Shown: in pieces, positions 1 to 6,147 of the stretch | How positions within the stretch are numbered: the first letter of the stretch is position 1 | How the letters are laid out: each line of letters begins with the position of its first letter | Program-made: the position numbers and the translations under genes | The notes under the pieces: model-generated | Seen by the model: only the letters and a program-made list of their open reading frames with translations | The model's database searches: none | Told to the model about the DNA's origin: nothing | Assembly: GCA_018304285.1 (NCBI GenBank) | Contig: JAGVWL010000009.1 | Location: 1 to 7,316, forward strand | Length of the DNA stretch: 7,316 bases | Source: Microcaldota archaeon | GTDB lineage: Archaea; Micrarchaeota; Micrarchaeia; Norongarragalinales; Norongarragalinaceae | Reading direction: 5' to 3'

Positions 1-452
1 TGAATGAGTAGATTTGCATCCTTGTGGCTTAGCGTAAGGCTTGCCGACCGCCATCCCTCGTCGAAAAACGGGCCTTTTGGCGAATCGTGAACCCCGCGAG
101 TTTCCCTTCTAACGTGCACCATGACCGTTCCTGCAATCGACTTGGCGTCTCCAATCGTGAAGCCCGGCCTGAGCTCGAGGAAAGGCCGAAAATTTCCGCT
201 GGTGATCCTGAAAAGCGAAGGATACTGAGAGTTCTTTATGAATACTTTTGGCTTTCCTGGAGCGGAAAGTTCTACTCCGTTCTCGAAAGCCTTGAAGGAA
301 TAGCTGACGGTTTCGCTTTTTGAAGACTGCTCAATCTTCGGCTTCTCGGCAGCATTCCCTGCCGCAGGTTTGCCTTGTGCGACCGCGCCGTGAATCAACA
401 CGCCGAGAGCCAGTGCAGCGCTTACTGATTTCAAGAGCTTGCTTTTCGCCAT
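1..452 (-). CDS. Secreted protein of unknown function, N-terminal part (runs off left edge)
   Basis: An open frame of 150 complete codons starts at ATG 452-450 and has no stop before the window edge. Residues 1-25 form a textbook Sec signal peptide. There is a lysine-rich n-region (K3, K5, K8), a hydrophobic core from about V10 to V24, and an A-V-A/Q site predicting cleavage after A25. The mature part begins with a low-complexity A/G/K/P/E linker (about 26-50), followed by a mixed beta-like region rich in charged and aromatic residues. I recognise no domain. GGAGG at 468-464 lies 11 nt before the ATG, a long but usable Shine-Dalgarno spacing, and the next upstream ATG (477-475) is out of frame. 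The gene follows rtcA by 64 nt on the same strand. The protein is probably exported or cell-surface. Confidence is good that it is a gene and that it is exported; its function is unknown. Confidence 0.75.
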   Translation of the reverse strand, partial: MAKSKLLKSVSAALALGVLIHGAVAQGKPAAGNAAEKPKIEQSSKSETVSYSFKAFENGVELSAPGKPKVFIKNSQYPSLFRITSGNFRPFLELRPGFTIGDAKSIAGTVMVHVRRETRGVHDSPKGPFFDEGWRSASLTLSHKDANLLI

Positions 453-478
453 CTTTCGTACCGCCTCCAAAACTCATT

Positions 479-487
479 GGGGGGGGG
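479..487. repeat. Nine-base G homopolymer (C9 on the minus strand)
   Basis: An uninterrupted G9 tract lies in the 64-nt gap between the rtcA stop and the secreted-protein start. On the minus strand it falls between a TATA-like TATTAAAA (495-488) and the Shine-Dalgarno of the secreted gene. A tract of this length may slip during replication or be miscounted in sequencing. Confidence 0.8.
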
Positions 488-495
488 TTTTAATA
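488..495 (-). promoter_or_regulatory. Possible TATA box for the secreted-protein gene
   Basis: The minus strand reads TATTAAAA, about 36-43 nt before the ATG at 452. An archaeal TATA box centred near -26 would put the transcript start at about 466, right at the Shine-Dalgarno, so the fit is imperfect. The gene may instead be read through from rtcA. Confidence 0.3.
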
Positions 496-516
496 CCAAT
501 CGTGGCGCGTTCAAAC

Positions 517-1521
517 TTACGTTTTCGTTATTATGCTTCCGTCTACCGTAAACCTCACATCGAGCAGTTTCTCGCAAACCGCGATGTTCGCAAGCAAATG
601 CTCGGTTTTTTTCGTGCGAATCGCGCTTTTTCCTTCAGCCAACGCCATCAGCGGAATCAGCTGGTCTCCCAAATGCTCATCGACCGCTTCGGCAGAATTA
701 TTGAATTCTAAAAATTTTTGCGCAACTTCTTCTCCTACTTTTTCAGCAGGCTTCCCCTTCTCACCCAATGCTGAAAAACCCGCAATGCTATTTCCGTAAT
801 TCGCTTGCAAGAACACGAAAGTTCCCTGCCCTTCTGCGTTCACGCTTTCTACTTTTATTTTGGGAGAAATATCTTGTGCAACCAGTTGCTTGAGTGCGCT
901 TTTCTTCTGCCTTTCCGCAATTTCCGCCGGAAGGTTGGCTGCTGCCGAAACTCCTTCGATTGATTTCAATTCGCCGCGTTCCAAAAATTCGGCCGGCCGG
1001 AGCGCACCGCAAGGGTGCACGATTATTTCCGCAATGCCCCCCCCTTGCGGGTAGAAGCCGTATTTTTTGAGCGAGCATTCGGCGCGTATTCCGAATTTTG
1101 CTGCAGCTGGGATGAAAACTTTTTCGAAATACTCAAATGGCGGGGACCACGCGACGTGTGTGCCTCCCATTAGTTCAACCGTGCGCTTTTCCCCTGAAAA
1201 AGCAAGCGGGAGCAAAAGCGTCTGCATTACGAGCGTCACGCTTCCCGCGGTGCCGATGTCGAGCGAGATTTTTTCGAAATCGATTTTTTCGGGCGGGGTG
1301 TAAGAGATTTTTTGCGACCCGGTTTGCGCGCCTTCCGCCTTTCCCCCCATCTGCTCCAGTGCCCTTACTCCCGCAAGGTGCTGCGCCTGCAATCCCGGCT
1401 TGGGGCGGTTGGCGCGGATGTTTTCAAACTCAACCCGTTTTTTCAACACTGTGGCGAGCGCGAGCCCGGTGCGCAGCACTTGCCCTCCGCCTATTGCGCA
1501 GTCCAAGCGAATCGCATTCAT
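517..1521 (-). CDS. rtcA: RNA 3'-terminal phosphate cyclase
   Basis: RtcA enzymes convert an RNA 3'-phosphate to a 2',3'-cyclic phosphate, using ATP through an enzyme-AMP intermediate. The 334-aa frame has the family signatures: GGGQVLRTGLAL (11-22), the N-R-P-K-P-G-L-Q-A-Q-H-L block just after it, a GTHVAWSPP segment, P-Q-GGG at 158-162, VDEHLGDQ, and a C-terminal HLLANIAVCEK whose H308 corresponds to the adenylated histidine (His309 in the E. coli enzyme). The frame extends upstream to 1599, but family proteins begin a few residues before the glycine motif, so the ATG at 1521 is chosen, with GAAGG 10 nt upstream. Length matches the usual 330-345 aa. One oddity: the usual G-E-GGGQ is shortened to I-GGGQ, losing the conserved glutamate. 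It lies 43 nt after the MgtC-like gene. The family assignment is sure; full activity is less so. Confidence 0.92.
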   Translation of the reverse strand: MNAIRLDCAIGGGQVLRTGLALATVLKKRVEFENIRANRPKPGLQAQHLAGVRALEQMGGKAEGAQTGSQKISYTPPEKIDFEKISLDIGTAGSVTLVMQTLLLPLAFSGEKRTVELMGGTHVAWSPPFEYFEKVFIPAAAKFGIRAECSLKKYGFYPQGGGIAEIIVHPCGALRPAEFLERGELKSIEGVSAAANLPAEIAERQKKSALKQLVAQDISPKIKVESVNAEGQGTFVFLQANYGNSIAGFSALGEKGKPAEKVGEEVAQKFLEFNNSAEAVDEHLGDQLIPLMALAEGKSAIRTKKTEHLLANIAVCEKLLDVRFTVDGSIITKT

Positions 1522-1538
1522 ATCCAAGAAACCTTCTT

Positions 1539-1546
1539 TTTTTATA
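1539..1546 (-). promoter_or_regulatory. Possible TATA box upstream of rtcA
   Basis: The minus strand reads TATAAAAA in the 43-nt gap before rtcA, 17-25 nt before its ATG. The spacing would imply a transcript start at or just past the start codon, which fits a leaderless message only loosely. It may be chance A/T richness. Confidence 0.3.
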
Positions 1547-1564
1547 CTGGCGTGGGAGTGGCGT

Positions 1565-2800
1565 TTAGGATAAAAGGATGTTTGCCATGACGCCGGCAAT
1601 GCCCACCGCGTAAATCAGGATTCCCGGCTCGAGCATTTCCCGCCATTTTCCGGTGGCGAAGCCGGCTATCGCGAGTTTGGCTGCAAGCGAAGCTGCCAGG
1701 GCTGCAAAGAGCGAGAGCGCGGCAGTCTGCGTGTTGACTGCGCCGGAGTTGTAAAGCAAGGCCATTGACGCGAAGACCGACGTTGAACTTAAGATTCCCC
1801 CCAAAAAGCTTGACAAAACAACGAATTCTGCCGGCGCGTTTTCAACGGTCCAGTTGAGCAGCCAGCTTACGAGAAACAATGCTGCCGAGAATTCGGTTAT
1901 GAATTTGAGCGAAAGCGGGCGTTTCGAATGCTCGAGCTCGATTTTTTTCGCTTTCTTGGAGTAAAACCCGGCTGCAATTGCGAATGCGGCGAAGAAAGCC
2001 GTTGTCGTGGGAAGCGCGGCGTAAAGCAATGCGGGCGAGATTATTGCGAGGAGGATTGCGTCGCTGGCTACCGAGCCTGCTGCCGCCGAAGCCAGCACCC
2101 TCAACAGGCTTTGATAATGATTTTTTGCTTTTTCGGACATGACCGCGACTACCGCGACCGAGGAAACGAACCCGCCGAAGAACGACGCTAGCGACAGTGC
2201 CTGCTTTCCCACGTATTTCGTCAAGACAAAGCCGCCGAAACTGATGGCGGTTATGGAAACGACTATTATCCAGAAGAAGCGCAGGTTGACGTCCTGCCCT
2301 AACAATTCGAGTGGCTTCGCGGGCAATTGCGGGTATATGATGAACGCGATTAGCGCAAACAAAAGCAAGTCGATTATTTCGCTTTTCGAAACTTTCTGCG
2401 TGATGTTGTGCAGTTGGCTCCCTTCAACCAGAAGGAAAACGGCGATTATCGCGGCGAGCCCCGCCTCGATGAAAAAACCGGTTCCCACCAACGCGCCGAG
2501 CACGTAAGTCGTGGGAAGCATTATCGTGGTGGTAACGCCCCACGCGCCCGTGTGCCTAGCCCTCTGCATATAGTACAGCGCGGCTAGAGCGAAGACTCCG
2601 GCCAAGCCCAACGCAACCGCATAAGCGTTTTGCGTTGTCGAAGTCAAAAGCATTCCGAGAAAACCGGTGAGCGCGAAAGTGCGGAATCCGATGACGTGGT
2701 GTTCTTTCTTTTCGCGCTCGAGGCCGATGAGCCCCCCTATTGCTATCGCAAGCAGGCTTTTCCAGATGAACGCTTCCAAAACAAAGGAAACCAATTGCAC
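1565..2800 (-). CDS. MgtC/SapB-type membrane protein with DUF4010 domain
   Basis: This is a 411-aa, very hydrophobic polytopic protein with roughly a dozen predicted membrane segments, located in the cytoplasmic membrane. The N-terminal part (about 1-135) carries the MgtC signature: G-L-I-G-L-E-R-E at 23-30 and G-F-R-T-F-A-L-T-G at 38-46. The C-terminal part (about 180-400) is the DUF4010 half, with K-F-I-T-E-F-S-A-A and a late G-G-I-L-S-S-T-S motif. The two-domain layout is a known family whose substrate is not established; MgtC itself is linked to magnesium limitation and ATP synthase control in bacteria, and that role should not be assumed here. The start is GTG at 2800, 28 nt after the GGGP synthase stop. 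It has no close Shine-Dalgarno, only a purine-rich GGAAGGAAAG about 40 nt upstream, so a slightly different start is possible. Same strand as rtcA. Confidence 0.85.
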   Translation of the reverse strand: MQLVSFVLEAFIWKSLLAIAIGGLIGLEREKKEHHVIGFRTFALTGFLGMLLTSTTQNAYAVALGLAGVFALAALYYMQRARHTGAWGVTTTIMLPTTYVLGALVGTGFFIEAGLAAIIAVFLLVEGSQLHNITQKVSKSEIIDLLLFALIAFIIYPQLPAKPLELLGQDVNLRFFWIIVVSITAISFGGFVLTKYVGKQALSLASFFGGFVSSVAVVAVMSEKAKNHYQSLLRVLASAAAGSVASDAILLAIISPALLYAALPTTTAFFAAFAIAAGFYSKKAKKIELEHSKRPLSLKFITEFSAALFLVSWLLNWTVENAPAEFVVLSSFLGGILSSTSVFASMALLYNSGAVNTQTAALSLFAALAASLAAKLAIAGFATGKWREMLEPGILIYAVGIAGVMANILLS

Positions 2801-2828
2801 ACCGCTTTTCGCGAATTTTACCGCAGAA

Positions 2829-3605
2829 TCAAACCCTTTTCTTTCCTTCCTTTCTTACTGCAGCGCTTATTTCCTTGATTTTCTTTGCTTCGACCTGCTC
2901 TTCGAAAGCGTTGCCAACGTGAATGCCGTGCGCTCCGGCCGCAATGCACTCGGCTGCCTGCACCGGAGTCCTAACCCCGCCGGCATTGAAGTAAAACAAG
3001 TTATTCCCGACCATTTTTGCTATTGCCGAAATCATGTCCGGGGGCGTGGGCAAGGGAGCGCCGCTTCCAGCGTCGGTAATCAAAACGTGCGAGCCTGTAT
3101 ACTTTGCTGCAAGGGCGCATGCCGCGGCCAAATCGCTTCTCTCGCGCGGGACTACGTTCGCGTTTCCAACCCACCCGACTGCGCGTCCGGGCTCGATTAT
3201 GAGGTAAGTCGTAGGAATGGCTTCCAAATGCATTTTGGCTATTACCGGCGCGGCTTGGATTTGGGCGGTGGAAAGCCAGTAGATGTCGCGAGAGTTGAGC
3301 ATGTGCATGAAGTAAATCGCGTCTGCGTACTCGCTGATGCCTGAAATGTTGCCTGGATACAGCACGACCGGAATTCCGCCGCACCCTTCCTTAATCATCT
3401 GCACGGTTTCGTCGAGGATCTTGCCTTGGGCGCCTATGGTCCCGCCCACGAGAATGACGTCGGCCCCGTTTTCGTAACTGCTTTTGGCTATCGCCTTTCC
3501 CTTTTCGAGCGAAAACTTGTCTGGGTCGATAAGGGAAAACAGCATGGCGCCTTGCGACTCGATTTTTTCCTTGTAATACTTTTCAACTTTTCCGATTGAA
3601 GACAA
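2829..3605 (-). CDS. Geranylgeranylglyceryl phosphate synthase (GGGPS/PcrB family)
   Basis: This enzyme joins sn-glycerol-1-phosphate to geranylgeranyl diphosphate, the first ether bond of archaeal membrane lipids, at the cytoplasmic face of the membrane. The 258-aa TIM-barrel frame shows L-I-D-P-D-K-F (25-31), GGTIG, L-Y-P-G-N-I-S-G-I-S, A-D-A-I-Y-F-M-H-M-L-N-S, Y-W-L-S-x-A-Q, and I-P-T-T-Y-L-I-I-E-P-G with V-G-W-V-G. It is followed by D-A-G-S-G-A-P (178-184) and N-A-GG-V-R (207-212), then A-G-A-H-G-I-H-V-G. Length is normal. The start is TTG at 3605, preceded by the Shine-Dalgarno AAGGTGG with 4 nt spacing; no better in-frame start exists. Two substrate-site blocks differ from the usual form: Y-L-E-A-G-S-G reads I-T-D-A-G-S-G, and V-GGG-I reads N-A-GG-V. 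It is the first gene of the minus-strand set, with its own TATA box. Family assignment is sure; substrate details are less so. Confidence 0.93.
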   Translation of the reverse strand: MSSIGKVEKYYKEKIESQGAMLFSLIDPDKFSLEKGKAIAKSSYENGADVILVGGTIGAQGKILDETVQMIKEGCGGIPVVLYPGNISGISEYADAIYFMHMLNSRDIYWLSTAQIQAAPVIAKMHLEAIPTTYLIIEPGRAVGWVGNANVVPRERSDLAAACALAAKYTGSHVLITDAGSGAPLPTPPDMISAIAKMVGNNLFYFNAGGVRTPVQAAECIAAGAHGIHVGNAFEEQVEAKKIKEISAAVRKEGKKRV

Positions 3606-3609
3606 AAAA

Positions 3610-3616
3610 CCACCTT
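3610..3616 (-). promoter_or_regulatory. Ribosome binding site that fixes a TTG start
   Basis: The minus strand reads AAGGTGG, a good match to the archaeal anti-Shine-Dalgarno, ending 4 nt before the TTG at 3605. It supports TTG as the true start of the GGGP synthase. Confidence 0.7.
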
Positions 3617-3647
3617 GTTTACAGTAACACTTACTACTGCTTTAGTG

Positions 3648-3660
3648 CTTTTATAAAATA
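3648..3660. promoter_or_regulatory. Palindromic TATA box between divergent genes
   Basis: The plus strand reads CTTTTATAAAATA, so both strands present a TATA element. On the minus strand, TATAAAAG (3655-3648) predicts a transcript start near 3625, leaving a leader of about 20 nt that contains the AAGGTGG site and the TTG start. On the plus strand, TATAAAATA (3652-3660) predicts a start near 3680, downstream of the ATG at 3665 but upstream of the ATG at 3713. The fit is excellent for the minus-strand gene and plausible for the plus-strand operon. Confidence 0.65.
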
Positions 3661-3712
3661 AGCCATGCGGTTGCGGTCTACTCTTTTAAACAAGATTGTG
3701 CAAAACTGTTTC

Positions 3713-4309
3713 ATGCCGCGCAAAACCTTTCCCGCTAGTGGGAAAAAACGAAGAGTCAGGCAAACCCCCCAAACGGCGGCTCCTTCAAAAGTGGGTTTTG
3801 TCACTTCCAGCGGCAAAATTGTGCCTGCAATGCTGGTTCGTTGGAAAGGAAACACGCCCATACTGCGCCTCAGGCAGAACATACGCCCCGCCCTTTCATC
3901 CGAACAACAGGCGTTGATTGACGCGTTAGGCGCGAGAAAGAGCTTGCTGGAGAAAGGGCCGCTTCTCTTTGGAAGTCCGGAAGGTAAACTTTGGGATTCG
4001 CTAGATAAACAAATACTCGGGATCAATCCCCGACCTGGAATGCAGCGAAACCTTTTTGCCGCAGACCCCGCCAGCGTGGTTTTTAGCAAACCGGCTTCTC
4101 CTACCGTCGTTCCCGTCCCGCAAATCGAAAGCAGAAGACAAAGCCTCATCTCTTCGGTCAAGCGCGTTTTGGCAATGCAATTGAGCCCTCCGAGGAAATT
4201 GGCGCTTCTCAGGAAAATGGGGCACTACTTCAACGACCTGAATCAGGCTGAAAAAGCGGCGGCTTGGGCCCAGACCCGGCTGCCAAAGCCTAAAGCCAAA
4301 ACCCAGTGA
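3713..4309 (+). CDS. Basic protein of unknown function, first gene of the RPA operon
   Basis: I do not recognise this 198-aa protein. It has a strongly basic, probably disordered N-terminus (K/R-rich through about residue 20) and a short beta-like stretch, G-F-V-T-S-S-G-K-I-V-P-A-M-L-V-R-W. A helix follows around L-S-S-E-Q-Q-A-L-I-D-A-L-G, then a proline-rich linker and a helical, basic C-terminal third ending in K-P-K-A-K. The composition suggests nucleic-acid contact, which is an inference only. The frame opens at ATG 3665, but the divergent TATA box would start transcription after that codon. The 16 extra residues also use codons (CGG twice, TTA) that are sparse in the rest of the frame, so ATG 3713 is preferred. 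A second A/T element, CTTTTAAA (3683-3690), would suit a leaderless start there. It ends 4 nt before the RPA start, which argues that it is real and co-transcribed; the antisense frame over it is a shadow. Confidence 0.7.
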   Translation: MPRKTFPASGKKRRVRQTPQTAAPSKVGFVTSSGKIVPAMLVRWKGNTPILRLRQNIRPALSSEQQALIDALGARKSLLEKGPLLFGSPEGKLWDSLDKQILGINPRPGMQRNLFAADPASVVFSKPASPTVVPVPQIESRRQSLISSVKRVLAMQLSPPRKLALLRKMGHYFNDLNQAEKAAAWAQTRLPKPKAKTQ

Positions 4310-4313
4310 TGAA

Positions 4314-5504
4314 ATGGTCGAGGAAGGGCTTTTGAAGGAAAAACTGGGCGACTCGCTAGAAGCAAAAATTTCCGAAAAGCAAAAGGCGTTTTCCGGCCTG
4401 CTCACGCGCGAAGGCGCGCTCAAGCTCATAGCCTTGGACGAAGGCGTTGCAAAACGCGGGCAGGCAAAGGCAAGCGAAATCCTCCCACTCGCCCAAGCGC
4501 TGTCGCAAAACGACGCTTTCGCTTCCGTCCTAGTTCGAGTAAAGCAGGTTTACTGCGCCCGCGAGTTCGACAAGGAAGGGCGAAAAGGCAAGGTGTGCAA
4601 CGTTGCAGTTGGCGACTCGAGCGGGGAAGGAAAGCTCGTATTATGGAATTCGGACGTTGATTTTGCAGAACGCAAGCTCGAACGCAATTCTTGCGTGAAG
4701 GCGGAGGGTCTGGCCGTTAAAAACGGAGAGCTGCATTCAAACTTGTTTTCTTCCCTGTCGCTTGAAACCGCGCCTTTCGGTTTGCCCGACTATGGCACTG
4801 CAACAGTAAAGCTTTCGGACGTAGGCGAGGGCAGGGATTTTTACGCGCGCGTTTCCTCCAAGGGCGTGATGCGCGAGTTCGAGAGGAACGGCGACAAGGG
4901 AAATGTCTTGAACCTCGTAGTGGAAGACGATTCGGGGCAAAAAACGCTGGTTTGCTGGGGGAGGAACGCGGTCATAGCGAATTTCTTGAAGGAAGGCGAC
5001 GTGCTGAAAGCGGAAGGAATTGCACTCAAGAACGGGGAGTTGCACGCGTCGTGGATGACGCATTTGATTGCCCACGCCAAAAAGCACAATTTGAAGGAAT
5101 TGGAGTTCAAGCCCTTTGCTTCGTTGGCGGCGAATGAAACCGCGTTCGTGCAGGCTACGCTCGAAAAGCTTTTCGAAGCGCGCGTTTCGCGCAAATGCCT
5201 GTCGTGCGGCGGGGTTGTTGACGGGGAAAAAGAAAAGTGCGATTGCGGAGGCAGCGTACGGGAAACTTTCTTCATCACGACGCAGGCTAAAGACGAAGCG
5301 GGACGACAAATGCGTATGGTGTTTTTTGAAGACCAGGCGAGGGAGCTCATCGGGTTGAAGCGCACGTTCGTTTCGCCCCAAACGATTTTCGGCTTGAAGC
5401 GCGAGTTTCTCGAGGGAAAAACGCTTAAAATGAAGGCGTTGGCCCAGCAACGCAACGGCGGGGCGCTAGAATTGGTAGTAAAACAAATTCGTTCGCACTC
5501 GTGA
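4314..5504 (+). CDS. rpa: Replication protein A, OB-fold single-stranded DNA-binding protein
   Basis: This 396-aa protein coats single-stranded DNA in replication, repair and recombination. An N-terminal helical element, L-T-R-E-G-A-L-K-L-I-A-L-D-E-G-V, is typical of euryarchaeal-type RPA. Two OB-folds follow and are plainly duplicates. R-E-F-D-K-E-G (83-89) to K-N-G-E-L-H (136-141) is repeated at R-E-F-E-R-N-G (187-193) to K-N-G-E-L-H (239-244), each with a G/E-D-x-S-G and L-V-x-W core. A third, C-terminal OB-like region (about 285-395) carries a zinc-finger pattern C295-x2-C298-x10-C309-x-C311. Start ATG 4314 is 4 nt after the upstream stop; GTGAT at 4306-4310 could act as a partial Shine-Dalgarno. 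The next gene overlaps its stop by 4 nt. The tight CxC in place of the common CxxC half-knuckle is unusual. Assignment is confident. Confidence 0.93.
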   Translation: MVEEGLLKEKLGDSLEAKISEKQKAFSGLLTREGALKLIALDEGVAKRGQAKASEILPLAQALSQNDAFASVLVRVKQVYCAREFDKEGRKGKVCNVAVGDSSGEGKLVLWNSDVDFAERKLERNSCVKAEGLAVKNGELHSNLFSSLSLETAPFGLPDYGTATVKLSDVGEGRDFYARVSSKGVMREFERNGDKGNVLNLVVEDDSGQKTLVCWGRNAVIANFLKEGDVLKAEGIALKNGELHASWMTHLIAHAKKHNLKELEFKPFASLAANETAFVQATLEKLFEARVSRKCLSCGGVVDGEKEKCDCGGSVRETFFITTQAKDEAGRQMRMVFFEDQARELIGLKRTFVSPQTIFGLKREFLEGKTLKMKALAQQRNGGALELVVKQIRSHS

Positions 5505-6142
5505 TTGGAATGAATGGAAGGACCGGCTTGTCAAAAGCGCAAAGGGATTTTCGCAGGAGTTTGGAGCAAGCGCGCAAATCGCGTTATACTCCCGCGCAGA
5601 GGGAGCGCCTTCTTAAAATCGTGGAACGCGATTTTTTGCAAAATCCCGACGTGCCCAACCTTCTTCGTGACTTATCCGAGGGCGCTTCGGGCAAGATTTT
5701 GCATTACGACCGCAACGGCTTGGACGTTGCAGTTAAAGACGTTACTGGAGGGCATTTGGCAGGTTCGGATTACGAAAACTACTTGGAATTCCACCGCCTT
5801 CACCGCCTGGCCGTAAGCGAAGGTTTGATATCCCCCAAATCATATCGTCTGGTTCCGGTTACGCCGTTCGGCACTTTCACGGTCAACGGGCGCAAGTACC
5901 TAGTAATGGAACGCATAAAACAATTCAAGCCTTCGCCCCTGAGTTTTCTCGCAAAACGCGGCTTCTGGACGAGCAGGGCGAGTGCAATGCTCGAGCTGGA
6001 TTACCACGCTGGAATAATACGGAATAAATACGGCATCACTCCGCCGCAGTCCGACCGGGACATCCTAACGTTCGGAAGCATAAGCCCGCCAAAACAAAAA
6101 AGAAAAGTTTGGATTCTCGGCCTGCCTAATGACGTGGGGTAA
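5501..6142 (+). CDS. Small protein resembling a degenerate protein-kinase fold
   Basis: This is a 213-aa protein with no certain family. After a basic helical N-terminus (1-50) come elements in kinase order: V-A-V-K at 76-79 (beta3 lysine), a charged helix Y-E-N-Y-L-E-F around 91-97 (alphaC-like, E92 or E96 as partner), a Y-L-V-M-E-R strand-hinge at 133-138, and a helix with D167-Y-H. A loop S-D-R-D-I-L (184-189) and a strand V-W-I-L-G-L-P (203-209) follow. The catalytic-loop Asn and the metal-binding Asp of DFG are not visible, and the protein stops where the activation segment would begin. If it has a kinase fold, it is probably inactive or minimal. The start GTG 5501 overlaps the RPA stop in GTGA, suggesting coupled translation; ATG 5510 is an alternative. 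The gene is confident, the fold tentative. Confidence 0.75.
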   Translation: MIGMNGRTGLSKAQRDFRRSLEQARKSRYTPAQRERLLKIVERDFLQNPDVPNLLRDLSEGASGKILHYDRNGLDVAVKDVTGGHLAGSDYENYLEFHRLHRLAVSEGLISPKSYRLVPVTPFGTFTVNGRKYLVMERIKQFKPSPLSFLAKRGFWTSRASAMLELDYHAGIIRNKYGITPPQSDRDILTFGSISPPKQKRKVWILGLPNDVG

Positions 6143-6147
6143 TTTTC

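Noticed and set aside
87..711. Plus-strand open frames at 87-323 and 439-711
   Set aside because: The first is antisense to the secreted-protein frame, which has a clear signal peptide. The second overlaps that start, the G9 tract and rtcA.
1522..1599. N-terminal extension of rtcA to 1599
   Set aside because: It would overlap the upstream gene and adds 26 residues with no family counterpart; the conserved N-terminus begins right after ATG 1521.
2667..3344. Plus-strand open frame of 225 aa
   Set aside because: It is antisense to the GGGP synthase and the start of the MgtC-like gene, both firmly identified; no domain is seen in it.
3634..4161. Minus-strand open frame of 175 aa over the basic orphan gene
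   Set aside because: It would overlap the divergent promoter. The plus-strand frame fits the operon spacing and ends 4 nt before rpa.
4737..5455. Long minus-strand open frames (237 and 204 aa) opposite RPA
   Set aside because: They lie wholly inside the well-supported rpa gene, have no recognisable domains, and show the Arg/Phe/Ser-rich composition typical of antisense shadows.
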